The notes below the pieces were generated by a model. The model ran no database searches. It was not told where the DNA came from and saw only the letters and a program-made list of their open reading frames with translations. A stretch of 64,000 nt of DNA from Neobacillus terrae (GTDB taxonomy: Bacteria; Bacillota; Bacilli; Bacillales; Cytobacillaceae): assembly GCF_011393025.1 (NCBI RefSeq), contig NZ_JAAOEO010000005.1:248001-312000 (forward strand). Reading direction: 5' to 3'. Below, in pieces: positions 16,889 through 24,538 of this stretch. Position numbers and translations under genes: made by a program. Position 1 is the stretch's first letter, and every line of letters starts with the position of its first letter.

Positions 16889-17077
16889 TTTCCGCTTTTA
16901 GAGCAGGCTAACGAATACAGTCAAGCCACCTCGATTTTCATCAATGCTGAGACTCCATTTACCGAAGATCAATTATCATACTATCCCCCGAATGATGATC
17001 ATACACTTAGCAATTGTGATAACTTTTCAAAGAGTTTTGCCTTCGCTCTAATCAAAATTCTTCAAAACCAGCTTTAG
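16889..17077 (+). pseudogene. Unrecognised C-terminal coding remnant
   Basis: The frame from TTT at 16889 reads 62 codons without a start: FPLLEQANEYSQATSIFINA, then ETPFTEDQLSYYPPNDDH and a tail ending ALIKILQNQL. The composition is protein-like and it ends at a normal TAG, but no initiator or ribosome site is present. It lies between two minus-strand operon parts and may be the tail of a deleted gene. I do not recognise the family. Confidence 0.35.
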
Positions 17078-17114
17078 GTTTATAACTTCCCAGACAAAAG
17101 AAAGACGCAAGCTG

Positions 17115-18887
17115 TTATTTTAGCTTGCGCCACAATGTAGAACGGTTAATCCCTAAACGTTTAGCCGCTTTTGATTGATTTAACCCTTCCTCTTCAAGAA
17201 CCTTCGATATTACTTGTTTCTCGATTTCTTCCAACGTGCCGCTTAGATCGATTTGTGCTAATGCATCATTCATTATCTCTTGCTGATCCAATCGTGTTAG
17301 AACACTCTCCACTTCTACTTTCTCGATATAATAAGACTTTGTTTGCAAGAACAATTGTTCAATTACTTGTTTTAGCTGTTCTACATTTCCTGGCCAGTCA
17401 TAGCTCGTAATCTCCTCTAAAGCATCAAGACGAATTCCCACAACTTCATTTCCATATTTTGGATGTAATTCTGAAATGAATACATGAACTAAATCCTCAA
17501 TATCTTCTCTTCGTTCTCTTAAAGGCGGAATGTTTATTTTTAACATGCTTAAAGCGCTATACAATTCAGGATTAAATGTCCCATTTTGGACCTTTTCTGC
17601 TATTTTCCCTTCAGAAGACAATAACCACTGCACCTTTTTATTGGTTTCCTTCTTTATTATCTGCAACAGCTCTTTTTGGGCAGAAGGGGATAATTTATCA
17701 ATTTTTTTGAAGTAAATGACTCCATTAGCGTATTTTTGAAAAAAATCTTCGTTCATTAAACCTTTAAGCTGTTCAGCACTTAATACTTCTCCATGCAGCA
17801 CAATGAAAGGTTCATTCAAGTGTTTCCGTTTTAAATAAATGGTGTGGGCGACTAATTCCTTTCCACTCCCCTGTTCACCGGAAATCCAGACAGGTTCTTC
17901 GCTTTCACTGTATTGATCGATTTCCTTTATCACATTCTGAATCATTTCGCTTTTTCCGGAAATCGGAATATAGGAAGGGGGATTTTGGAATTCTATTGCA
18001 TTCAGGCTTGCTTCCCCTTGCAGTCCAATAGCTTGATTTGCAGGATCTTTTTCAAGAAACAATACAATTGTTTCCTCCTGAGGATGTGAGGTGATTTTCC
18101 AAAATGAATGATTAATATGAACTATATTTGTTTGTTTCTCGCGCAATAAAAAAGTTTCTTGAATAACCTTTTTTATTTCTGACAAATTTTCTAAATTAAT
18201 CAGGGGAAAATCTTTATTAAAGCGCTCATTCCTATAAACCATTTTCACTTCACGGTTAAATACCCCTACTGCCTGTTCGTTACAGTCCAAAATGGATTGG
18301 AATAAAGAAACTTCGTCCTGAAGCTGCGAGAAAATGCGATAGGACCTTCTTGTTTCCTCTAACGCATCCATAATCGCTTCCTTGCCGGAGGTAATTAGAA
18401 CTCCTGTCATTCCCAATTGCTTGGCTGTTTGTACAGTAACCACGTCACCAATCACTACTTCATAGCCCTGTTTCTTTAAATTTAATAATTTATCCTGAAC
18501 CTCGGTATCTTTTGTAATTGTTAATGTATTAATATCAAAATCAAGTAGCTTACAAATAGTAGAAGCTCCTTGTGTAACATTTGAGAAACCAACAAGGGCA
18601 GTTTTGCGCGAGAATCCTTTTACAAGCGTTATAATTCGTAAAACATCATAGCCAGACACCTGAATGTCGATCACAGGAAGAGATACAGCCTCTTGAATCA
18701 TGGAAGCTGTACCGCCACGGCTGATGATGAAATGATAGCCATTATTTTCAGCTTCCCTTGCAATTGCCACACCTTCGTGTAAGTTCCCCAATTCGATATG
18801 CAATTCCATATTGTGTACTTCCTGTTGGATTTCTTTCATCATTTCATATAGTCCCTCATACGGAACTATAACCAACGCTTTAATCAT
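17115..18887 (-). CDS. PrpR-type transcriptional regulator with degenerate sigma-54 AAA+ domain
   Basis: 590 residues, AAGGGGAAGGA site before the ATG. The N-terminal PrpR_N sensor domain is at about residues 1-180 (FIISRGGTASMIQEA, IDIQVSGYDVLRII). A PAS-like linker follows (LDCNEQAVGVFNREVKMVYR). The AAA+ domain is at about 310-520, with Walker A GEQGSGKELVAH and the arginine-finger block PPLRERREDIEDL. A Fis-type helix-turn-helix ends the protein (NQSKAAKRLGINRSTLWRKL). The GAFTGA loop that touches sigma-54 is absent: the sequence runs LNEDFF-like straight to VIYFKKIDKLS. The Walker B acids are replaced by lysines. It therefore probably binds an acid-sugar ligand and activates or represses sigma-A promoters. 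It lies between dtnK and larE. Confidence 0.85.
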   Translation of the reverse strand: MIKALVIVPYEGLYEMMKEIQQEVHNMELHIELGNLHEGVAIAREAENNGYHFIISRGGTASMIQEAVSLPVIDIQVSGYDVLRIITLVKGFSRKTALVGFSNVTQGASTICKLLDFDINTLTITKDTEVQDKLLNLKKQGYEVVIGDVVTVQTAKQLGMTGVLITSGKEAIMDALEETRRSYRIFSQLQDEVSLFQSILDCNEQAVGVFNREVKMVYRNERFNKDFPLINLENLSEIKKVIQETFLLREKQTNIVHINHSFWKITSHPQEETIVLFLEKDPANQAIGLQGEASLNAIEFQNPPSYIPISGKSEMIQNVIKEIDQYSESEEPVWISGEQGSGKELVAHTIYLKRKHLNEPFIVLHGEVLSAEQLKGLMNEDFFQKYANGVIYFKKIDKLSPSAQKELLQIIKKETNKKVQWLLSSEGKIAEKVQNGTFNPELYSALSMLKINIPPLRERREDIEDLVHVFISELHPKYGNEVVGIRLDALEEITSYDWPGNVEQLKQVIEQLFLQTKSYYIEKVEVESVLTRLDQQEIMNDALAQIDLSGTLEEIEKQVISKVLEEEGLNQSKAAKRLGINRSTLWRKLK

Positions 18888-19163
18888 CGATTCCTTCCCC
18901 TTCTAACTGCAAAAATCAAATATAAATACCCTTCCCTTAATTAAAACGCTTACTATTCATATAAAAGGTAAGGGGCACCTTTCCTCATTCCGCGAGACAA
19001 TCTCGGAACCTCCACATTGTGGCTCCCTTTAGGAGGAGTCGCCCTTCAAGGAAATTTCCATCTAGCGGATTTAAAGATTCATCCCGATAGCCCTTCTCTA
19101 GGACATCTTACCAATCTTCCTCTAGAGGATTTGCGCGCCCAATTCAGTTATCTAAAATAAGGC
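18888..19163. other. Intergenic region with repeat-like sequence
   Basis: Close to the regulator start there is AGTAAGCGTTTTAA on the minus strand (about 18940-18955), resembling a weak cre. The rest (18970-19140) is G/C-richer than its surroundings, with several short inverted words (GGAGGAGTCG, CCTCTAGAGG), and looks like a decayed dispersed repeat. No gene supported. Confidence 0.35.
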
Positions 19164-19979
19164 TTAATTTTCGTTCAAGCTTGTTGTTAAAACTTTGTTC
19201 ATACTGCCGCTTACATAGCCTTGGAGGTCAAGGGTTACATATTTATATCCGAATTTTTGAAGGTTCTCCATAATATCTTGGTGGTTTGTTAATATCAACT
19301 GCATATCCTTTGGCTCTACTTCAATCCTTGCAATTTCCTCATGAGTTCTAACGCGGACCTGTCTAATACCAAAGGTTTTTATATAAGCTTCTGATTTTTC
19401 AACCTTCGTTAATTTTTCTTGAGTAATTTTTTCGCCATAAGCTATACGCGAAGATAGGCAAGCGAATGATGGTTTTTCCCAGGTAGGCAGGTCCAATTGT
19501 TTTGAAAGTTCACGAATTTCTTCTTTAAAAAGATTAGCCTCCTGAAGCGGACCGCGTACGCCATGTTCCCTTGCTGCGCGTACACCCGGACGATGTTCAT
19601 TCATATCATCAGCAATTAGGCCGTATACCACATTTTCAAATCCGTTCTGGTGCATGATTGGGACGATTTCCTCAAACAATCCGTTTTTACAAAAATAACA
19701 ACGGTTACGGTCATTTTCTACATAACCAGGGATATTGAGTTCAGACGTTTCAATCACCTGGTGTGTTGCACCTATTAAATTAGCAAGCTTCTTCGCTTCC
19801 TCTAATTCAGTCGAAGGATATGTTTCAGAATCTGCGGTGACAGCCAATACATTTTCTTTACCTAAAACATCCACCGCCACTTTTAACAATAAAGTACTAT
19901 CGACACCGCCGGAGAAAGCAACTACTACATTGCCCATCTCCTTTAAGATTTCTTTAAGTCGTTCATACTTTTGGTTCAT
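19164..19979 (-). CDS. larE: LarE, ATP-dependent sacrificial sulfur transferase for the nickel-pincer cofactor
   Basis: 271 residues. The PP-loop AFSGGVDSTLLLKVA (residues 21-35) activates the pyridinium dicarboxylate substrate with ATP. Cys174 in WEKPSFACLSSRIAYGE corresponds to the sacrificial cysteine whose sulfur is donated. A CYFCK pair sits near residue 94. In Lactiplantibacillus plantarum LarE works after LarB and before LarC to make the cofactor of lactate racemase. It is a single gene downstream of the gntP unit and has its own operator-like palindrome at 20080-20092. Cytosolic. The start is chosen at an ATG after AGGTGGAA. Confidence 0.95.
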   Translation of the reverse strand: MNQKYERLKEILKEMGNVVVAFSGGVDSTLLLKVAVDVLGKENVLAVTADSETYPSTELEEAKKLANLIGATHQVIETSELNIPGYVENDRNRCYFCKNGLFEEIVPIMHQNGFENVVYGLIADDMNEHRPGVRAAREHGVRGPLQEANLFKEEIRELSKQLDLPTWEKPSFACLSSRIAYGEKITQEKLTKVEKSEAYIKTFGIRQVRVRTHEEIARIEVEPKDMQLILTNHQDIMENLQKFGYKYVTLDLQGYVSGSMNKVLTTSLNEN

Positions 19980-20079
19980 CTTTATTCCACCTATCTCAAT
20001 ATTTTTAAAATATTTAACTTTATGCTTGGAAATTCGATTGATGCAAAATCACTTTTTAAAACATCATTATTATAGAATT

Positions 20080-20092
20080 GTGCATTTTGCAA
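20080..20092 (-). promoter_or_regulatory. TTGYATWATRCAA-like operator before larE
   Basis: On the minus strand TTGCAAAATGCAC matches the dtnK operators at 11 of 13 positions of TTGYATWATRCAA. It is followed 12 bases later by TATAAT, with a weak -35 hexamer. This suggests larE is co-regulated with the dtnK operon. Confidence 0.5.
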
Positions 20093-20198
20093 CACATTAA
20101 AATTATAAGCGAATTCCGATCAAAGTAAAAGCATTTAATAAAGCGATTTCAAAAATATATTTTTTATAATTATTGGAAACTAAATTGCAAAAAAAGAA

Positions 20199-20225
20199 AC
20201 CATTTTATAGAATCTATAAAATGGT
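20199..20225 (-). terminator. Intrinsic terminator of the gntP gene
   Basis: ACCATTTTATAG and CTATAAAATGGT form a 12-bp perfect stem with a 3-base loop. It is followed on the minus strand by TTCTTTTTTTG. Confidence 0.9.
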
Positions 20226-20240
20226 CCCTTCTGTTCTTTT

Positions 20241-21587
20241 TTATATAATTGCACTTAATATTAGAGTAAATACTAAACCTGAAACGGCAACAATAGTGGA
20301 AAGAATGGTATAAGTTCCGAATGCTTCTTTCAATGACATCCCCAAGGACTCTTTAACCATCCAAAAACCAGCATCGTTTACGTGAGATGCGATTGCACTT
20401 CCAGCACCTGTAGCAAGTGTAACTAGCTCTAAGTTAACACCAGGCATAGTTGAAATTAACGGAAGAACTAAAGCTGGAGTTGCTAATGTTGCAACTGTAC
20501 CTGATCCTAAGCAGATACGTAATATAGCTGCCACGATCCATGCAAACAGGATTGGGGACATATGAGTACCTTCAAATAATTTTGCTACATAATCACCAAC
20601 GCCGCCATCAACAATTACTTGTTTTAAGGCACCGCCGCCACCGATGATTAATAGAAGCATACCTAATGCATTTACTGCCGAAGAACAAGAATCCATTAAA
20701 TTCTTAATAGGAATTTTCCTTCTTAATCCCATTGTATAAGTAGCGAGCAATACAGAAAGTACTAAAGCAGTAGAAGAATTACCGATAAAGCGGATAAAGG
20801 TTGTAAACCAGCTATCTTTAAAACCTAATTCCGGCTGAGTCATATCAATGATAGCACCTAAAAACATTAGAATAACAGGGAATAAAGCTGTAAATACACT
20901 GATTCCAAAACCAGGTGTTTCTTCTAATTTAAATGTTTTGTGAACCCCGAAAGACTCGTTTCCTTCTCTAGTGAAAGCAGATGGTACGATTTTTCGAGCA
21001 AGCTTAGGATATAAAATACCCGCTAGAATAACAGTCGGAATCGCTACGATAATTCCATAAACTAAAACCATTCCCACATTGGCGTGATATTCAGCTGTAA
21101 CAGCAATTGGTCCTGGATGCGGTGGCAAGAAAGCATGTGCCACTAACGCAGCTGTTACCATTGGAAGACCTAATTTTAAAATAGAAACTTTTAACTCTTT
21201 TGCAATTGTGAAAATAATTGGAACTAATAATACAATCGTTACTTCAAGGAATAATGCTACCCCTACAATAAATGATGCAATCAAAATTGCCCATTCAATT
21301 CTTTTTGCGCCAAATTTATTAATCAAGGTTGTTGCAATACGGTGTGCGCCACCTGCATCTGCAATTAACCTTCCCAGCATGGCACCTAGTCCAAAAATCA
21401 AACCAATGTGACCAAGAGTTCCGCCCAGACCGGTTTCAATTGAATGAACAACGTCCTTCATTGGAATTCCGAGCCCTAAAGCTACGATGAATGAAACAAT
21501 AATTAATGAAACAAATGTGTTCAATTTGAAGCCCATAATGAACAAAAGTAATAATAGTACCCCTATTGCAATTATTACTAAAGGCAT
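20241..21587 (-). CDS. GntP-family gluconate/acid-sugar:H+ symporter
   Basis: 448 residues with about 12 hydrophobic helices, the normal size. Family blocks: GLGIPMKDVVHSIETGLGGTLGHIGLIFG (residues ~39-67), LFLEVTIVLLVPI, AHAFLPPHPGPIAV (about 151-164), IGGGGALKQVI, LGSGTVATLATPAL and SHVNDAGFWMVKE. GntP proteins import gluconate and other sugar acids with protons through the cytoplasmic membrane. Given the kinase and PdxA2 genes in the same island, I infer import of a four-carbon acid sugar. GGGGGAGAAC precedes the ATG. Upstream are four cre-like boxes (21691-21852) pointing to catabolite control. Confidence 0.9.
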   Translation of the reverse strand: MPLVIIAIGVLLLLLFIMGFKLNTFVSLIIVSFIVALGLGIPMKDVVHSIETGLGGTLGHIGLIFGLGAMLGRLIADAGGAHRIATTLINKFGAKRIEWAILIASFIVGVALFLEVTIVLLVPIIFTIAKELKVSILKLGLPMVTAALVAHAFLPPHPGPIAVTAEYHANVGMVLVYGIIVAIPTVILAGILYPKLARKIVPSAFTREGNESFGVHKTFKLEETPGFGISVFTALFPVILMFLGAIIDMTQPELGFKDSWFTTFIRFIGNSSTALVLSVLLATYTMGLRRKIPIKNLMDSCSSAVNALGMLLLIIGGGGALKQVIVDGGVGDYVAKLFEGTHMSPILFAWIVAAILRICLGSGTVATLATPALVLPLISTMPGVNLELVTLATGAGSAIASHVNDAGFWMVKESLGMSLKEAFGTYTILSTIVAVSGLVFTLILSAII

Positions 21588-21690
21588 AATTGTTCTCCCC
21601 CATTTTCTTTCTAGTAATTTTGATTATAAAAATGCTGCATTGTATCTCATATCTTTCCATATAACTAAAACTATCAATCTTCATTGCACT

Positions 21691-21852
21691 TGCAAGTGCT
21701 TACATTAAAGATGAAAATTAGACACCTTAATCCTTTATTTTGTGATCCTTTAATTCTTTCCTTGCATATGGAAATGCTTACAATTACACATAAAAAAATA
21801 AAGTCCTTTCCATCTGTATATTTACTGCAAGGGCTTACTGCAAGTGCTTACA
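21691..21852 (-). promoter_or_regulatory. Four cre-like boxes upstream of gntP
   Basis: Read on the minus strand: TGTAAGCACTTGCA (21691-21704), TGTAAGCATTTCCA (21769-21782), AGTAAGCCCTTGCA (21826-21839) and TGTAAGCACTTGCA (21839-21852). They follow TGTAAGCNYTTSCA, close to the CcpA cre but with CA or CC in place of the central CG. A dedicated LacI/GalR-family regulator is an alternative. The nearest box also lies in the palindrome GCACTTGCAAGTGC (21686-21699). Confidence 0.55.
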
Positions 21853-22333
21853 ATTAAACTCAAAAAAATAAAAGGTATAAAATTACTATTTCTTTTTTAA
21901 GGCTTACCTTAGAAGCTAGATGTCCTAGATAATGGAAAAACATATTATATTGCAACACATTTATCAGATATTTGCTGTAAAGAATACATAACTTATAACA
22001 ACTGTTGGTTATTACATCACATGTGAACAATATTCATTGTATTATCTCCCAATAATCTTGTCAAGTAGGTGAATTAGTTCTTTTTGTTACTTTTTTCAAC
22101 GCTTAAAATCGTGTGTTTTAATATCAAACACCTATATATCGTTTTTTTACATGGATAGTGAGCATGTTCTACTCGTTTCAAAAAATTAATTTTGTTTTAT
22201 TTACCGATATAACACAAATTTTTGCCAGCCACTTCACTCAGGTTTCAATGGTGGGTTTGCTGGCTCCCTATCCCTCTGAGTGTTTGCGGATATTACCGTT
22301 CCATTTGATAAATTACATATCAAAAAAACAAAA
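21853..22333. other. Long intergenic region between larC2 and gntP
   Basis: A/T-rich. It contains a TTGCAA half-site (about 21950-21956) that may be a weak copy of the island operator. It also has a GCCAGC...GCTGGC pair with a 32-base loop (about 22222-22266) of unknown role. No open frame with a ribosome site was found. Confidence 0.4.
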
Positions 22334-22362
22334 GCGGACAAAGGTCAAGTACCTTTATCCGC
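22334..22362 (-). terminator. Terminator of the larBC operon
   Basis: GCGGACAAAGGT and ACCTTTATCCGC form a 12-base stem with one G-T pair and a 5-base loop. It is followed on the minus strand by TTTTGTTTTTTTG. Confidence 0.9.
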
Positions 22363-22380
22363 CTGGCTGCTCATTTTTCA

Positions 22381-22851
22381 TTAAGCTTTATCAATAGTCT
22401 TCCATACCTGTTCATAAACCCGTTTCAACGGGACATTATGGACTTTCGCAATTTCTTTGCATTCTTCATATTCTGGGGCTCTTTGGATGAGTTCTCCATT
22501 ATGATACCCTTCCTTTACCGTCACAGTTCCCCATTCCGTTTGCACACTTTTAAACTTTCTTTCAAGCCGATGCACTGTTAAAGGATAGTAGCGTACTCCT
22601 AAGGTAGTAGTTTCTTTAAACAAAATCTCTTTCATTTTATCTAATTTCTGCCGGGATGAAAGGAGCTGAAGCAAAACCCCTGGACGGTTTTTTTTCATAT
22701 AAATAGGTGTATAAAATACATCATTAGCTCCAGCGTCAAAAAGTAAATCCATGACATAACCCAGCCATTCACCTGACACATCATCAAGATTTACTTCCAT
22801 CTTGATCATTTCATCATCAATATGTTCATTGTTATGAGGATGAGAAACCAT
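22381..22851 (-). CDS. larC2: LarC2, C-terminal part of the nickel-inserting cyclometallase
   Basis: 156 residues. The start is the second-domain signature EVNLDDVSGEWLGYVMDLLF (about residues 19-38), then GANDVFYTPIYMKKNRPGVLLQ and the nucleotide-interacting TLGVRYYPLTVHRLER. This corresponds to the C-terminal half of LarC, which uses CTP to insert nickel and form the carbon-nickel bond of the pincer nucleotide. It has its own GAGAGGAG site and begins 35 bases after the larC1 stop. All three frames contain stops in the gap, so a frameshifted LarC1-C2 fusion cannot be made here. It must act as a separate subunit. Confidence 0.9.
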   Translation of the reverse strand: MVSHPHNNEHIDDEMIKMEVNLDDVSGEWLGYVMDLLFDAGANDVFYTPIYMKKNRPGVLLQLLSSRQKLDKMKEILFKETTTLGVRYYPLTVHRLERKFKSVQTEWGTVTVKEGYHNGELIQRAPEYEECKEIAKVHNVPLKRVYEQVWKTIDKA

Positions 22852-22886
22852 ATTTTACTCCTCTCATAATCTTTTATTCCCCCATC

Positions 22887-23777
22887 CTATTCTCCAATAA
22901 TCACCCGAAGAACATTTGGATGGTCTTTAAAAGTTTTTGTCCCTGCGCCATAGCCAATTGATTTTACTTCCATGGATGGAATGGTGCAAAATTCTTCTGC
23001 CAGAACAGCTACGATGCCGGCTCCTGTTGGTGTTGTTAGCTCAAACCTTACATTGCTTTGTTCAATAGGTACACCTTTTAATACTTCAAGTGTGGCTGGT
23101 GCAGGAACTGGATAAGTACCATGAGCTATTTGTACTTTTCCAGTGCCAACAGGAACCGCTGAAGATTTGATTTTCTCTATTCCTAATTGATGAATTAAGA
23201 TTGCCGCTCCGACAATATCAATAATGGAATCAACGGCACCTACTTCGTGAAAATGAACATTTTCTAAAGGAATACCATGGATATGCCCTTCGGCTTCACC
23301 AATTTTCTGAAAGATTTTTAAAGAGGTCTCTTTCACTTCGGGTGCCAAATCGGAAGCTTGAATCATTGTTACAATACCACTGTATGAACGGTGATGGTGA
23401 TCATGTCCATAATGATGGTCATGTTGGTGGTCAAGCTCATGTTGGTGGTCGTGTTCATGATGGTGGCCGTGTTCATGATAGTGGTCGTGTTCATGATGGT
23501 GGTCGTGTTCATGATGGTGGTCATGCTCATGTTGGTGGTCGTGTTCATGATGGTGGTCGTGTTCATGATGGTGGTCATCCGCTAACACTACATCAAATTT
23601 AGTACTTGTAATCCCATTTTTCACGACTTTTTTCCAAGACAAATCATATTCATCTTCAAAATGAAGCTTTTTTAATTCTTTTTCTAAAATGGTTGGATCT
23701 GCACCCGCATCCAGGAGAGCACCGATGAACATATCCCCGCTAATACCTGAAAAACAATCAATATAAAGTGTTTTCAT
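22887..23777 (-). CDS. larC1: LarC1, N-terminal part of the nickel-inserting cyclometallase, with long His-rich insert
   Basis: 296 residues. It opens TLYIDCFSGISGDMFIGALLDAG (residues 3-25). After the insert come EGHIHGIPLENVHFHEVGAVDSIIDI (about 161-186) and the GTG-AHGTYPVPAPATLEVLKG and TTPTGAGIVAVL blocks, all typical of the LarC N-domain. Residues 69-129 are a histidine tract with about 36 His mixed with Glu and Asp, likely a nickel store or delivery site. In L. plantarum a programmed frameshift joins LarC1 to LarC2. Here the frame simply ends and larC2 starts anew. The start codon overlaps the larB stop by 4 bases (ATGA). Confidence 0.95.
   Translation of the reverse strand: MKTLYIDCFSGISGDMFIGALLDAGADPTILEKELKKLHFEDEYDLSWKKVVKNGITSTKFDVVLADDHHHEHDHHHEHDHQHEHDHHHEHDHHHEHDHYHEHGHHHEHDHQHELDHQHDHHYGHDHHHRSYSGIVTMIQASDLAPEVKETSLKIFQKIGEAEGHIHGIPLENVHFHEVGAVDSIIDIVGAAILIHQLGIEKIKSSAVPVGTGKVQIAHGTYPVPAPATLEVLKGVPIEQSNVRFELTTPTGAGIVAVLAEEFCTIPSMEVKSIGYGAGTKTFKDHPNVLRVIIGE
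23391..23573 (-). repeat. Tandem repeat encoding the His-rich tract of LarC1
   Basis: Imperfect 12/18-base units encoding DHHHEH and DHQHEH words, repeated about ten times. Such arrays expand and contract easily, so the length of the metal-binding tract is probably variable between strains. Confidence 0.85.
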
Positions 23778-24538
23778 CTTTGTTTGGCCCCCTTTTTTGC
23801 GATGTTATCAATCAGTACAGCGTTGTATGCAGCACCAAATCCGTTGTCAATATTCACCACACTAATACCTGATGCGCATGAATTCAACATTGTAAGTAAT
23901 GCTGACAAGCCATGAAAATTGGCACCATAACCAACGCTTGTTGGAACCGCAATGACAGGATGTGAAACGAGGCCTCCTACAACACTTGGAAGAGCTCCTT
24001 CCATTCCTGCTACTACTACTGAGACTGTTGCCTGTTGAATTTGTTCAATATTATCAAATAAACGATGAATCCCAGCAACGCCTACATCGTAAAAGCGCCG
24101 AACTTCACTTCCTAATGCTTCAGCTGTAATTGCAGCTTCTTCAGCTACCTTTAGATCAGAGGTTCCAGCACAAACAATGGCAATGTAACCCTGATAAGGA
24201 TCCTCACTAGTTGTGTTAGCGCTCTCTTTCCAGAAAAGAATTTCCGCCGTGTCATTATAAATGAACTCTGGGTGCTCTAAAAGGATATAATCCGCTTTCT
24301 CTTTTGAAATTCTTGTCACTAATACATCATTATCTTTTGATCTGATTGCTTTAATAATGGAAAGGATTTGTTCTTTCGTTTTCCCTTCCCCATAAATCAC
24401 TTCCGGGAAACCTTGGCGATTCTTCCGGTGATGATCAACCTTTGCAAAGCCTAAATTCTCATATGTAGCTAACTTTTCTTTCGCCTCTGAAACACTTAAT
24501 TCGCCTTTTTGAACTTTCAATAAAATATCTTCCATCAT
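23774..24538 (-). CDS. larB: LarB, nicotinate adenine dinucleotide carboxylase/hydrolase for the nickel-pincer cofactor
   Basis: 254 residues from the ATG pair at 24538. The extra residues up to 24634 look non-coding. Signatures include GFAKVDHHRKNRQGFPEVIYGEGK (about residues 24-47) and the PurE-like domain AIVCAGTSDLKVAEEAAITAEALG (about 119-142). These are followed by FYDVGVAGIHRLF, VVAGMEGALPSVVGGLV and IAVPTSVGYGANFHGLSALLTMLNSC. LarB carboxylates and hydrolyses nicotinic acid adenine dinucleotide, the first step of nickel-pincer nucleotide synthesis. It is the first gene of larB-larC1-larC2, with the stop overlapping the larC1 start. No nickel transporter genes (larMNO type) are in the window. 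Confidence 0.95.
   Translation of the reverse strand: MMEDILLKVQKGELSVSEAKEKLATYENLGFAKVDHHRKNRQGFPEVIYGEGKTKEQILSIIKAIRSKDNDVLVTRISKEKADYILLEHPEFIYNDTAEILFWKESANTTSEDPYQGYIAIVCAGTSDLKVAEEAAITAEALGSEVRRFYDVGVAGIHRLFDNIEQIQQATVSVVVAGMEGALPSVVGGLVSHPVIAVPTSVGYGANFHGLSALLTMLNSCASGISVVNIDNGFGAAYNAVLIDNIAKKGAKQR

Noticed and set aside
22859..22890. Programmed frameshift joining LarC1 and LarC2
   Set aside because: All three frames carry stops in the gap and larC2 has its own ribosome site.
23391..23573. CRISPR-like regular repeat
   Set aside because: Units are directly adjacent without spacers and encode an in-frame His tract.
23342..23602. Plus-strand frames of Val/His/Gly repeats opposite larC1
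   Set aside because: They are the complement of the His-rich tandem repeat. They have no ribosome site, and the minus-strand frame is a well-supported LarC1.
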